Translations under genes and position numbers: made by a program
Source of the DNA: Mycobacterium sp.
GTDB lineage: Bacteria; Actinomycetota; Actinomycetes; Mycobacteriales; Mycobacteriaceae
Length of the DNA stretch: 46,348 nucleotides
Direction: 5' to 3'
Assembly (NCBI GenBank): GCA_020438845.1
Contig: JAGQTV010000078.1
Location: 1-46,348, forward strand
Shown here: positions 1 to 7,332 of the stretch, piece after piece
Layout: every line of letters begins with the position of its first letter
Position numbering within the stretch: the first letter of the stretch is position 1
Notes under the pieces: generated by a model
The model's database searches: none
What the model saw: only the letters and a program-made list of their open reading frames with translations
Told to the model about the DNA's origin: nothing

Positions 1-465
1 GTTGGCGGTGGCATACCCGACGCTCACCGGATCGGTGGAGGCCTTCGACAGCGCCACGGTGAACCCGAGTGTCGAGGTGCCCGAATTACCCTCGGCCACA
101 GTGGCATTGGCGATCGACACCGACGGCAGGCTGGCGGCCACATCGTCGTTGGTGATCGTGCCGGTCGCCGTGGCGGTGCCCAACTTGGCCCCCGACGGGC
201 TCGACAGGGTCACCGTGAACGTCTCGGTCGGCTCGACAGCGGTGTCACCGATCACCGAGACGTTCACCTTCTGCGAGGTCACCCCCGGCGCGAAGGTCAA
301 CGTGCCCGACGTCGCCGTGTAATCCGAACCCGCCGTCGCCGTCCCATTAGCCGTGGCATACCCCACCGTCACCGGCGAGCTTGCAGCCTGCGACAACGAC
401 ACCGTGAACCCGAGTGTCGAGGTACCCGAATTGCCCTCAGCCACAGTGGCGTTCGCAATCGACAC
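1..465 (-). repeat. 345-bp tandem repeat encoding Calx-beta domains
   Basis: Read on the minus strand, one unit starts at 465 (GTGTCGATTGCGAACGCC) and the next at 120 (GTGTCGATCGCCAATGCC), a period of 345 bp or 115 codons. The second copy is cut by the window edge. The copies differ mainly at third codon positions and in a short variable strand (SLSQAASS against ALSKASTD). Confidence 0.85.
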
Positions 466-1545
466 GGTGGGAGTGCTTTGCGCGGCGGTGATCAGGTTCT
501 GCCACTTGGATACGGTGCCGGAGTCCTTGGCGATGATGTTGGTCATCGACAGGGCGCTGATCGGCACCCCTTGCAGCGTGTAGGTGTGGTTATTGCCGAC
601 GACCGAGATTGTGGTGGAACCGGCAGCCTCGGTGACGTCGAACGCACTGGGGGCCATCCAGCCGAAGTCCAGCTTGTCGGTGGCCGGATTGAAGTTCAGA
701 ACCGGGTTGCTGCCCCAGGCCCAGGTGATTTTCGTTGTCGTTCCGGTGGTGGCGGCCGCGGTGAGCGACGCGGATTGTCCGAGGCCGGCCAGCCCGCCGC
801 CCAGCACAGTTCGGACTTGCTGAACGAAACGCCGGGCCGCTGCGAGCATGATCGAGGCGACCGGCGACTCGACCGGAATCCCCGAACCCCCGCCCGACAG
901 CGACGACAGGATCGTGCGGACGAGATCTTTCACTGCGCTTAGGGGGGCCGCCTTCAACGCCGGGGCGGCGGGGGCTGAGGTGGCCGTGGTGCCGGTAGTC
1001 GTGCTGGGAACCTGGGTTGCGGCGGGTTGAGTCGACGTCCCTTGCTGAACGGCGACCGCGGTAACCGCACGGGCTGGGGTGCTGACAGCGGTGGCGGTGA
1101 GGGCCGGGACGGTGCTGGGGGAGGAGGATGAACCTGATAGCGGGGATGAGTTCCGGGTCGGGTTGGTCGCCCTGGATGCGGTTCGGTTTCGGGTGGCAGG
1201 CGAGAGCGGTGAGGAGCCGGTCGCGGAGGCCGCAGCGGAAGCCACTCGGGGGGCGTTGATGCCCTGGGTTGCCGTTGGGTTCGCCTGCCGAGATCGGTCT
1301 CGGCCGGTCGTGCGACGTCCGGCCGCCCCGGACTTCGTGGCCTGGCTGGCGCCGGTAGATGCTTCCTGCGCGGAGGCGGCGCCGGTGTCGGCCGTGGCGA
1401 TCCCAAAGCCTGCCGACATGGCTCCGATGCCCAGGGCGGTGGCTAGTGCGCCGACCCGGCCGATGAAACGTGAGGGATTTGCTGCCACGTGGTGCGGCCG
1501 GTTCTGTGGCGCAGTTGATGTTTCGCGACGGCTATGCGGACTCAT
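1..1545 (-). CDS. Secreted Calx-beta repeat protein, N-terminal part (runs off window)
   Basis: Open frame of 515 codons from ATG at 1545 to the left edge with no stop, so the C-terminus is missing. The start is preceded by a GGGAAGGG ribosome site. Residues 1 to about 55 look like a secretion signal with a long basic n-region, a hydrophobic stretch and an ATADT cleavage area. About 55-240 is Ala/Ser/Thr-rich linker. Residues about 260-355 form a compact unnamed domain (WAWGSNPVLNFNPATDKLDF and on to KWQNLI). From about residue 361 come Calx-beta repeats, with IANATVAEGNSGTSTLGFTV strands and an acidic TITNDD end. Calx-beta domains bind calcium and occur in adhesins and in surface enzymes. 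The missing part could hold more repeats or a catalytic domain. The surface role is inferred. Confidence 0.85.
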   Translation of the reverse strand, partial: MSPHSRRETSTAPQNRPHHVAANPSRFIGRVGALATALGIGAMSAGFGIATADTGAASAQEASTGASQATKSGAAGRRTTGRDRSRQANPTATQGINAPRVASAAASATGSSPLSPATRNRTASRATNPTRNSSPLSGSSSSPSTVPALTATAVSTPARAVTAVAVQQGTSTQPAATQVPSTTTGTTATSAPAAPALKAAPLSAVKDLVRTILSSLSGGGSGIPVESPVASIMLAAARRFVQQVRTVLGGGLAGLGQSASLTAAATTGTTTKITWAWGSNPVLNFNPATDKLDFGWMAPSAFDVTEAAGSTTISVVGNNHTYTLQGVPISALSMTNIIAKDSGTVSKWQNLITAAQSTPTVSIANATVAEGNSGTSTLGFTVSLSQAASSPVTVGYATANGTATAGSDYTATSGTLTFAPGVTSQKVNVSVIGDTAVEPTETFTVTLSSPSGAKLGTATATGTITNDDVAASLPSVSIANATVAEGNSGTSTLGFTVALSKASTDPVSVGYATAN

Positions 1546-1707
1546 GACGTATTCCCTTCCCTAAGTGTGATGAGTGTTACATATTTCGCCGCGTGGCAAA
1601 AATTTCACGTTTGCTGGCGGGCGGGCGCCCCAGGAACACACTGCTTTGCAAGAACGGGCCAAAAAGTACCCGTGCATAAGGTAAGAACTTCCCCTTGGAT
1701 TTCCCAG

Positions 1708-1755
1708 AGAGGGCCTCGCAGAGGGCACCGAAGGGGGCCCCGGAGAGGGTATGTG
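1708..1755 (+). repeat. Degenerate 12-bp tandem repeat, four units
   Basis: Four units on a 12-base period, each starting AGAGGG or AGGGGG: 1708, 1720, 1732 and 1744. They lie in the 335-base non-coding gap between the divergent Calx-beta gene and pntAA. No reading frame in the gap looks coding. Function unknown. Confidence 0.6.
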
Positions 1756-1812
1756 AACGCTGTTCGTGACTTGGGGAAATGCCGGGCACAGCAGTTAGGG
1801 TGTCTCGAGCAT

Positions 1813-1857
1813 CGGGGAACGCCCCGGTCGATCCGTCGGGTGCAAACCCGTTTGATC
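1813..1857 (+). promoter_or_regulatory. Two adjacent hairpins in the pntAA leader
   Basis: Hairpin 1: CGGGG (1813-1817), loop AACG, CCCCG (1822-1826), with one base shared between loop end and arm. Hairpin 2: GATC, 3x3 internal loop, CGGGT, GCAA tetraloop, ACCCG, GATC (1830-1857). The second hairpin ends 23 bases before the pntAA ATG. The GNRA tetraloop and nested outer arms suggest a real RNA fold, perhaps an mRNA leader element. It matches no riboswitch class I can name. A promoter for pntAA could not be placed with confidence. Confidence 0.4.
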
Positions 1858-1880
1858 CCAGAAAGCCAGACGCACAGGTC

Positions 1881-3008
1881 ATGACAGTAAGCAACACGAC
1901 GGCGAGCAACACGACGGCCGGCGCCACCGTGGGGGTGGTCGCCGAGTCGGGTCCTGATGAGCGCCGGGTGGCGTTGGTACCCAAGGCCGTGGCGGCGCTG
2001 GTCAACAGCGGCGTCGCGGTGGTGGTCGAGTCCGGCGCGGGCGAGCGTGCCCTGTTGCCCGACGAACTCTACGCGGCCGCCGGCGCCACGATCGGCAACG
2101 GCTGGGGAGCCGACGTCATCGTGAAGGTGGCTCCTCCGACCACCACCGAGGTGGCCCGGCTACGGCCGGGCCAGGCGCTGATCGGCTTCTTGCATCCCCG
2201 CAACTCGGACAACCAGATCGACGCACTCAAGGCGGCCGGAGTGCAGGCCTTCGCGGTCGAGGCCATCCCGCGGATCTCGCGCGCCCAGACGATGGATGCG
2301 CTGTCCTCTCAGGCCAACGTCGCCGGTTACAAGGCGGTGCTGCTGGCCGCCAGCCTGTCCACCCGGTTCTTCCCCATGCTGACCACCGCGGCGGGCACGG
2401 TGAAGCCTGCCACGGTGCTCGTACTCGGTGTCGGTGTGGCCGGACTCCAGGCGTTGGCCACCGCCAAGCGTCTGGGAGCCCGCACCACCGGTTACGACGT
2501 CCGCCCGGAGGTCGCCGACCAGGTGCGATCGGTAGGTGCTCAATGGCTGGATCTCGGCACCGGTGCCATCTCGGCAGCAGGGGAAGGCGGATACGCCCGG
2601 GAACTCACCGAAGAGGAGCGGGCCCAGCAGCAGAAGAAGCTGGAGCAGGCCATCGGCGGTTTCGATGTCGTGATCACCACCGCACTGGTACCCGGCCGGC
2701 CGGCCCCGAGGCTGGTGACCGCGGCCGCAGTGGAGGGGATGAAGCCGGGCAGCGTGGTGGTCGACCTTGCCGGCGAGACCGGCGGCAACTGCGAACTCAC
2801 GGTGCCTGGTGAGACTGTCGTGCGGCACGGCGTCACGATTGCGTCGCCGCTGAACCTGCCAGCGACCATGCCCGAGCATGCCAGCGAGCTCTACTCCAAG
2901 AACCTCACCTCGCTGCTGGAACTGCTCATCAAGGACGGTGCCCTGGCACCCGATTTCGACGACGAGGTCATCGCGGCCTCATGCGTGACACGAGAGGCCG
3001 TGCACTGA
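1881..3008 (+). CDS. pntAA: NAD(P) transhydrogenase subunit alpha, part 1 (PntAA)
   Basis: Peripheral NAD(H)-binding domain I of the proton-translocating transhydrogenase, which uses the proton gradient to reduce NADP+ with NADH. 375 residues, the usual size of the split bacterial form. Visible are the N-terminal VVAESGPDERRVALVP stretch, the mobile RISRAQTMDALSSQ loop (about 131-144) and the Rossmann signature LGVGVAG near 182-188. An in-frame ATG at 1779 would add 34 residues unlike any family member, so ATG 1881 is preferred although its ribosome site is weak. The stop overlaps the pntAB start (TGATG). First gene of a three-gene operon. Confidence 0.95.
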   Translation: MTVSNTTASNTTAGATVGVVAESGPDERRVALVPKAVAALVNSGVAVVVESGAGERALLPDELYAAAGATIGNGWGADVIVKVAPPTTTEVARLRPGQALIGFLHPRNSDNQIDALKAAGVQAFAVEAIPRISRAQTMDALSSQANVAGYKAVLLAASLSTRFFPMLTTAAGTVKPATVLVLGVGVAGLQALATAKRLGARTTGYDVRPEVADQVRSVGAQWLDLGTGAISAAGEGGYARELTEEERAQQQKKLEQAIGGFDVVITTALVPGRPAPRLVTAAAVEGMKPGSVVVDLAGETGGNCELTVPGETVVRHGVTIASPLNLPATMPEHASELYSKNLTSLLELLIKDGALAPDFDDEVIAASCVTREAVH

Positions 3009-3343
3009 TGTACACCCAGCTGTTGGCCAATCTCGCGATCCTGGTTCTGGCCGGGTTCGTCGGGTTCGCCGTGATCTCAAAAGTGCCCAATACCCTGCAC
3101 ACCCCGCTGATGTCGGGCACCAATGCGATCCACGGCATCGTGGTGCTCGGCGCTCTGCTGGTGCTGGGCAACCTTCCCGCAGACGCCAATTGGGGAGTGC
3201 GGGCGATCGCCTTCGTCGCGCTGGTCTTCGGCACCCTCAACGTGATCGGTGGCTTCCTGGTGACCGACCGCATGCTCGGCATGTTCAAGAGCAAAAAGAA
3301 GGAGCTTCCCGCCGCGGCGGCGAAGAAGGAGCTCACCAAATGA
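3008..3343 (+). CDS. pntAB: NAD(P) transhydrogenase subunit alpha, part 2 (PntAB)
   Basis: Small membrane subunit carrying the first helices of the proton channel (domain IIa). 111 residues with three to four hydrophobic helices and a lysine-rich cytoplasmic tail. The ATG at 3008 shares its A with the pntAA stop. Starting earlier at 2981 would add nine charged residues inside pntAA and is unlikely. The stop overlaps the pntB ATG (ATGA), so all three subunits are translationally coupled. Confidence 0.95.
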   Translation: MYTQLLANLAILVLAGFVGFAVISKVPNTLHTPLMSGTNAIHGIVVLGALLVLGNLPADANWGVRAIAFVALVFGTLNVIGGFLVTDRMLGMFKSKKKELPAAAAKKELTK

Positions 3344-4767
3344 CCAACCTCGTCGCTGTCCTCTACATTCTGGCGTTCTCGCTGTTCATCTACGGCTTGA
3401 TGGGCCTGACCGGCCCCAAGACGGCAGTGCGCGGCAACTGGATCGCTGCCGTCGGTATGGGGATCGCCGTCGTCGCGACGCTGATCAAGGTCCGCGACAC
3501 CGCGGCGGTCAACTGGATTCTCATCGTTGCGGGCCTGGCGTTGGGCGTGGTCCTCGGCGTACCGCCGGCCAAGAAGACCAAGATGACGGCGATGCCGCAG
3601 TTGGTCGCGCTGTTCAACGGTGTCGGCGGCGGCACCGTCGCGCTCATCGCTTGGGCGGAATTCATCGAGACCAAGGGCTTCTCGCACTTCACGGCGGACC
3701 AGTCTCCGACCGTGGCCCTGGTGGTCGGATCACTGTTCGCCGCGATCATCGGCTCGGTGTCGTTCTGGGGTTCGCTGGTGGCTTTCGCCAAGCTTCAGGA
3801 GTCGATCCCGAAGAACGTCGAGAAGGCGCTCGTGTCGAGCGCGAAGGTCTTTCAGGGCGCCAACGTCCTGCTGTTGCTGGGCGCTGTCGGTGCCGCGGTC
3901 TACATCGGCCTGACCCCTGGCCTGTCGGTGTGGTGGATCGTGCTGGTCCTGGTGCTGGCCGGCGTGATGGGGCTGTTCGTGGTGTTCCCCATCGGCGGGG
4001 CCGACATGCCGGTGGTCATCTCGCTCCTCAACGCCCTCACCGGGTTGTCCGCTGCGGCGGCCGGGCTGGCGCTCAACAACACCGCCATGATCGTCGCCGG
4101 CATGATCGTCGGCGCCTCCGGGTCGATTCTGACCAACCTGATGGCCGTCGCGATGAACCGGTCCATCCCGGCCATCGTGTTCGGCTCCTTCGGGGGAGGC
4201 GATGCCGGGGGTGGCCCGGGCGGTGGCGAGCAGGGCACTGTCAAGGCCACCTCGGCCGCCGATGCGGCGATCCAGATGGCCTACGCCAACCAGGTGATCG
4301 TCGTGCCCGGCTACGGTCTGGCGGTCGCGCAGGCCCAGCATGCCGTCAAGGAACTGGCCGACCTGCTGGAGGAGAAGGGCGTGGAGGTCAAATTCGCCAT
4401 CCACCCGGTTGCCGGTCGCATGCCCGGTCACATGAATGTGCTTCTCGCGGAGGCGGACGTCGAGTACGACGCCATGAAGGAAATGGACGACGTCAACGGC
4501 GAGTTCCCACGTACCGATGTGACATTGGTGATCGGCGCCAACGACGTCACCAACCCGGCGGCACGCACCGACCCGTCCAGCCCGATCTATGGAATGCCGA
4601 TCCTCAACGTTGACCAGTCGCGATCGGTCATCGTGCTCAAGCGGTCGATGTCGTCGGGTTATGCCGGTATCGAGAACCCACTGTTCTTCGGTGAGGGAAC
4701 CTCGATGCTCTTCGGCGATGCCAAGAAGTCCGTCGGCGAGGTCATCGAGGAACTCAAGGCTCTGTAG
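3340..4767 (+). CDS. pntB: NAD(P) transhydrogenase subunit beta (PntB)
   Basis: 475-residue subunit with membrane domain IIb (helices through about residue 280) and the soluble NADP(H)-binding domain III. A glycine-rich hinge (about 283-298) separates them. Domain III shows VVPGYGLAVAQAQ (about 321-333), the RMPGHMNVLLAEA segment and the VIGANDVTNPAA nucleotide motif. It completes the PntAA-PntAB-PntB enzyme that supplies NADPH, relevant to lipid synthesis and redox balance. The start is fixed by the 4-base overlap with pntAB. The frame upstream back to 3190 is only a shadow over pntAB. Confidence 0.96.
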   Translation: MTNLVAVLYILAFSLFIYGLMGLTGPKTAVRGNWIAAVGMGIAVVATLIKVRDTAAVNWILIVAGLALGVVLGVPPAKKTKMTAMPQLVALFNGVGGGTVALIAWAEFIETKGFSHFTADQSPTVALVVGSLFAAIIGSVSFWGSLVAFAKLQESIPKNVEKALVSSAKVFQGANVLLLLGAVGAAVYIGLTPGLSVWWIVLVLVLAGVMGLFVVFPIGGADMPVVISLLNALTGLSAAAAGLALNNTAMIVAGMIVGASGSILTNLMAVAMNRSIPAIVFGSFGGGDAGGGPGGGEQGTVKATSAADAAIQMAYANQVIVVPGYGLAVAQAQHAVKELADLLEEKGVEVKFAIHPVAGRMPGHMNVLLAEADVEYDAMKEMDDVNGEFPRTDVTLVIGANDVTNPAARTDPSSPIYGMPILNVDQSRSVIVLKRSMSSGYAGIENPLFFGEGTSMLFGDAKKSVGEVIEELKAL

Positions 4768-4780
4768 CCAGCCCTCCGTT

Positions 4781-4804
4781 CCGCCCAAACTCACGTTTGG
4801 GCGG
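4781..4804. terminator. Bidirectional hairpin terminator between pntB and the thioesterase gene
   Basis: Perfect 10-bp stem CCGCCCAAAC / GTTTGGGCGG with loop TCAC. It sits 13 bases after the pntB stop and 23 bases from the end of the convergent minus-strand gene. There is no U-tract, as is common in mycobacteria. Confidence 0.75.
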
Positions 4805-4827
4805 GAGAGTGCGAGTGGATTCCACCG

Positions 4828-5295
4828 TTACGTCGATCTCGGCGAGTCCAGCAGCACGGTCTGCAAAGCCGCGCGGAAATCGTCGGGGATCGGCGTCGGC
4901 CCGTCGTCGTCGAGAAGCACCGTCACGGCGTCGCACACGCTGATGCAGATGCCATCCCGGAACAAGCCGGTCGAGGCGACGTAGGAGGTGCGGCCGACGT
5001 GGCCCGCGCCACTACCGGTCCGGATCATCGCTGGCCAGTGCGCTTCGGCAAGAAAGTGCGTGGTCCGCTGTGCGGTGACCAAACGCAATCCCCGATCAAA
5101 CAGGCCCGAGTCGCGCAGGCCCCGGCTCATGGTGGCCCGCGCGTTCTCGTGCATGGCGTCCAAGGCCACATTGTTGAGGTGAGCGTTGGCGTCCATGTCG
5201 CCGTAGCGGGCCGCGATCTCGTCGATCACCGGATAGCAGTCGAGTTGAAGACGTCTCGGGTCCGGCCGCGCCGCTACCGTGGTCCACTCGATCAC
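4828..5295 (-). CDS. Hotdog-fold acyl-CoA thioesterase (4HBT/FadM type)
   Basis: 155-residue single hotdog domain. The segment ARYGDMDANAHLNNVA (about 34-49) is the family signature with the catalytic-region Asp and the HxN pair. A later FLAEAHWPAMIRTGSG strand also matches the fold. Such proteins hydrolyse acyl-CoA or aryl-CoA thioesters in the cytoplasm; the substrate cannot be read from the sequence. The start is GTG at 5295, nine bases after a TAGGCT -10 candidate, so the mRNA may be leaderless or nearly so. Divergent from the lipoprotein gene at 5317 with only 21 bases between start codons. Confidence 0.85.
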   Translation of the reverse strand: MIEWTTVAARPDPRRLQLDCYPVIDEIAARYGDMDANAHLNNVALDAMHENARATMSRGLRDSGLFDRGLRLVTAQRTTHFLAEAHWPAMIRTGSGAGHVGRTSYVASTGLFRDGICISVCDAVTVLLDDDGPTPIPDDFRAALQTVLLDSPRST

Positions 5296-5303
5296 AAGGC
5301 CGG

Positions 5304-5310
5304 TAGCCTA
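5304..5310. promoter_or_regulatory. Shared divergent -10 element, TAGCCTA
   Basis: On the plus strand TAGCCT (5304-5309) lies 7 bases before the GTG of the lipoprotein gene. On the minus strand the same bases read TAGGCT (5310-5305), 9 bases before the GTG of the thioesterase gene. Both fit the mycobacterial TANNNT -10, and both starts lie where leaderless starts would be expected. Confidence 0.5.
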
Positions 5311-5316
5311 ACAACC

Positions 5317-6402
5317 GTGGCGGGCGTGCGATTTCTGGCTCTGCCGTTGGCAATGTTGACTGTCGCAGCGTGTGCCGGCCCAAGTTCCTCGACGGCCGAA
5401 CAGGGGTCGGCGTTGTTCTATGCAAGTAGCGGATCGATCTACGTGAGTGCCCCGGTCGGGGCGCCTGGCCGCAAACTGACCGACGGACCCACCGATACCG
5501 ACCCCGCTCCGTCTCCGGACGGCGGTCGGCTTGCATACGTGCACAAGGCGGATCCCGCAGACGCCGGCGGAGAGTTGTGGGTGCTCGACGTGTCTTCCGG
5601 AGCGGCCAAGCGCCTAGTGGACCCCGCTGCGCTGGTGCCGAAATTCGAAGGCGACCGCCCGCAGGCGGGAAGTCCGCAGTGGTCACCGGCCGGGGACCGC
5701 ATCGCGTTCCTCAAGGCCGGCACCGGCGGTGGTGGATTTCTTCTGACTGCGGATGCGAGCACGGGTTCGGTGCAGCCTCCGGCTACGCCGTTGTACGCGG
5801 ACGCGAACTTCTCCTGGGCCCCGGACGGAAGCCGTATAGCGTGGGTGGGTGGACGCAGCGATGTCAGCCCGGTCGACGTAAACGTCCTCACAGTGGGCGG
5901 TAGCTCCGAAGCCGTGGTCAAGGACACCAACGCGTCGTCGGTCAGCTTCGGCCACGACGGTCGGTCAGTCCTGTTCGCCAATGGAGATGCCACCGGAGAT
6001 CCTTTCCTCGACATACCTTTCGATATGCGGGACGGCGGCATCTATGGCGTTGAAATCCCTCGGACCGAAGGTCCCGGGGGTGCGGCGCCAAAGCAGCTGC
6101 TTTTCGGAAAGATGCCCTTCGCCGATGTTCAGGCGCTTTCGTCGGGAGCTGTGGGCTTCACCGAGTGGAGTGCGGACCAGAGGACCAAGACCATCCAGGT
6201 TTCGGATACTGACCGGAAGACCCACAGAGTCGCAGAAACCCGTGGCGACGCCCCGCATCCGATATGGAACGACGAGGAGTCCGTCGCCTACGTGGGGACA
6301 GCAGAGGATCGGCCGCTACTCGTAGCGCATCAGGAAGGCGCGGCGACGACCGTCGCCGGTGGTGTGGAGGCGTTCGCCTGGGGCACCTACACCGGCGGGT
6401 AG
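5317..6402 (+). CDS. Lipoprotein with TolB/WD40-like beta-propeller
   Basis: 361 residues from GTG 5317. A short signal peptide ends in the lipobox VAAC, giving lipidated Cys19. The rest is a series of propeller blades with SPDGGRLAYVHK, SPAGDRIAFLK, APDGSRIAWVGG and GHDGRSVLFANG repeats, as in TolB and LpqB C-terminal propellers. It is likely anchored outside the cytoplasmic membrane, binding a partner or a ligand; no catalytic residues are evident. Earlier in-frame starts (4999) would run through the divergent thioesterase gene and destroy the signal peptide. Its 3' end overlaps the minus-strand small gene by 16 bases. Confidence 0.85.
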   Translation: MAGVRFLALPLAMLTVAACAGPSSSTAEQGSALFYASSGSIYVSAPVGAPGRKLTDGPTDTDPAPSPDGGRLAYVHKADPADAGGELWVLDVSSGAAKRLVDPAALVPKFEGDRPQAGSPQWSPAGDRIAFLKAGTGGGGFLLTADASTGSVQPPATPLYADANFSWAPDGSRIAWVGGRSDVSPVDVNVLTVGGSSEAVVKDTNASSVSFGHDGRSVLFANGDATGDPFLDIPFDMRDGGIYGVEIPRTEGPGGAAPKQLLFGKMPFADVQALSSGAVGFTEWSADQRTKTIQVSDTDRKTHRVAETRGDAPHPIWNDEESVAYVGTAEDRPLLVAHQEGAATTVAGGVEAFAWGTYTGG

Positions 6403-6503
6403 GCCGGCGTGCCGGTCCAGTCCGTCCCGCGAAGCGCCCACGGAAGCCAGCTGAAGAAGTATTCGAGCTCGTCGGAGGTGTCGTAGTCCGGTACCGGATC
6501 CAT
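6387..6503 (-). CDS. Small conserved mycobacterial protein (Rv0157A-like), 38 residues
   Basis: ATG at 6503 preceded by GACGGAGG, a near-perfect ribosome site 7 bases upstream. The product has 38 residues, with acidic N-terminus MDPVPDYDTSDELEY followed by an aromatic-rich FFSWLPWALRG and TPAYPPV end. Its position between pntB and the TetR gene matches the annotated small gene Rv0157A of M. tuberculosis. No function is known. The Trp/Phe-rich centre suggests membrane-surface or protein contact (inference). The 3' end overlaps the convergent lipoprotein gene. Confidence 0.75.
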   Translation of the reverse strand: MDPVPDYDTSDELEYFFSWLPWALRGTDWTGTPAYPPV

Positions 6504-6601
6504 GGTCAATACCTCCGTCGTGGCCTCATGTAATCAGCGCTGGCGATGACCGAGTGTAGCCCTCGGCGTTGTGGCGACGAAGTTGATCGGTGCACTTTGC
6601 C

Positions 6602-6620
6602 TAAACTGTCCAACTAGTTG
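6602..6620. promoter_or_regulatory. Candidate promoter and operator of the TetR gene
   Basis: TAAACT (6602-6607) fits a -10. Four bases on lies the perfect 10-bp palindrome CAACTAGTTG (6611-6620), which would cover the transcription start. Autorepression by the adjacent TetR protein is a reasonable inference. Confidence 0.4.
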
Positions 6621-6653
6621 ATTGATTCCTGCAGACCCCCAGCGAGGACGCCC

Positions 6654-7301
6654 ATGCCACCGGAGAACGGGACGACCCGGCGTGAAGAGTTGTTGGCCGT
6701 CGCCACCAAGCTGTTCGCCGCCCGCGGCTACCACGGCACCCGGATGGACGACGTGGCCGACGTGGTGGGCCTGAACAAGGCGACCGTCTACCACTACTAC
6801 GCCAGCAAGTCACTGATCCTGTTCGACATCTACCGGCGTGCGGCCGAGAACACCCTGGCCGCGGTCCATGACGATCCGTCGTGGACGGCACGCGAAGCGC
6901 TCTACCAGTACACCGTGCGACTGCTGACCAACATCGCCGACAACCCGGAAGGGGCGGCGGTCTACTTTCAGGAGCAGCCCTACATCACCGAATGGTTCAC
7001 CGAGGAACAAGTCGCCGAGGTCCGCCAGAAGGAGGACCAGGTCTACGAGCACGTCACCGGCCTGATCGATCGTGGGATCGCCAGCGGCGAGTTTTTCGAG
7101 TGCGACTCCCACGTGGTCGCGCTGGGCTACATCGGCATGACGATGGGGGCCTACCGGTGGCTGCGTCCTGATGGTCGGCGCAGCGCGAAGGAGATCGCCG
7201 CCGAATTCAGCACCGCACTGTTGAGGGGTTTGATCCGGGAGGAAGCGGTTCGCGTCGGAAGCCCACTCGGTGTCGGGGAACCGGTGGTTTCGGCCAAATA
7301 A
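6654..7301 (+). CDS. TetR-family transcriptional regulator (Rv0158-like)
   Basis: 215 residues. The N-terminal helix-turn-helix is unmistakable: REELLAVATKLFAARGYHG, then MDDVADVVGLNKATVYHYY (about 27-45). A TetR_C-type ligand domain follows and contains the conserved PYITEWFTEEQVAEVR stretch. Start ATG 6654 with GAGGA 5 bases upstream; an ATG at 6618 lies inside the putative operator. The ortholog is annotated in M. tuberculosis as a probable TetR regulator. A weak 5-bp hairpin (7303-7316) follows the stop. The ligand is unknown. Confidence 0.93.
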   Translation: MPPENGTTRREELLAVATKLFAARGYHGTRMDDVADVVGLNKATVYHYYASKSLILFDIYRRAAENTLAAVHDDPSWTAREALYQYTVRLLTNIADNPEGAAVYFQEQPYITEWFTEEQVAEVRQKEDQVYEHVTGLIDRGIASGEFFECDSHVVALGYIGMTMGAYRWLRPDGRRSAKEIAAEFSTALLRGLIREEAVRVGSPLGVGEPVVSAK

Positions 7302-7320
7302 GCCCCGATAGCGGGGTCGA

Positions 7321-7326
7321 TATGAT
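7321..7326 (+). promoter_or_regulatory. -10 element TATGAT, leaderless start of the TB18.5 homolog
   Basis: TATGAT matches the mycobacterial sigma-A -10 well and ends 6 bases before ATG 7333, leaving no room for a ribosome site. Confidence 0.55.
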
Positions 7327-7332
7327 CCTCGG

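Noticed and set aside
954-1406. Proline-rich 150-codon minus-strand frame
   Set aside because: Out-of-frame shadow of the Calx-beta gene, whose frame continues unbroken from 1545 to the window edge.
1779-1880. 34-residue N-terminal extension of PntAA
   Set aside because: Covers both leader hairpins and has no family similarity; ATG 1881 gives the expected N-terminus.
1546-1880. Possible tRNA or known riboswitch before pntAA
   Set aside because: Hairpins are present but no cloverleaf, CCA end or conserved core of a riboswitch class that I can recognise.
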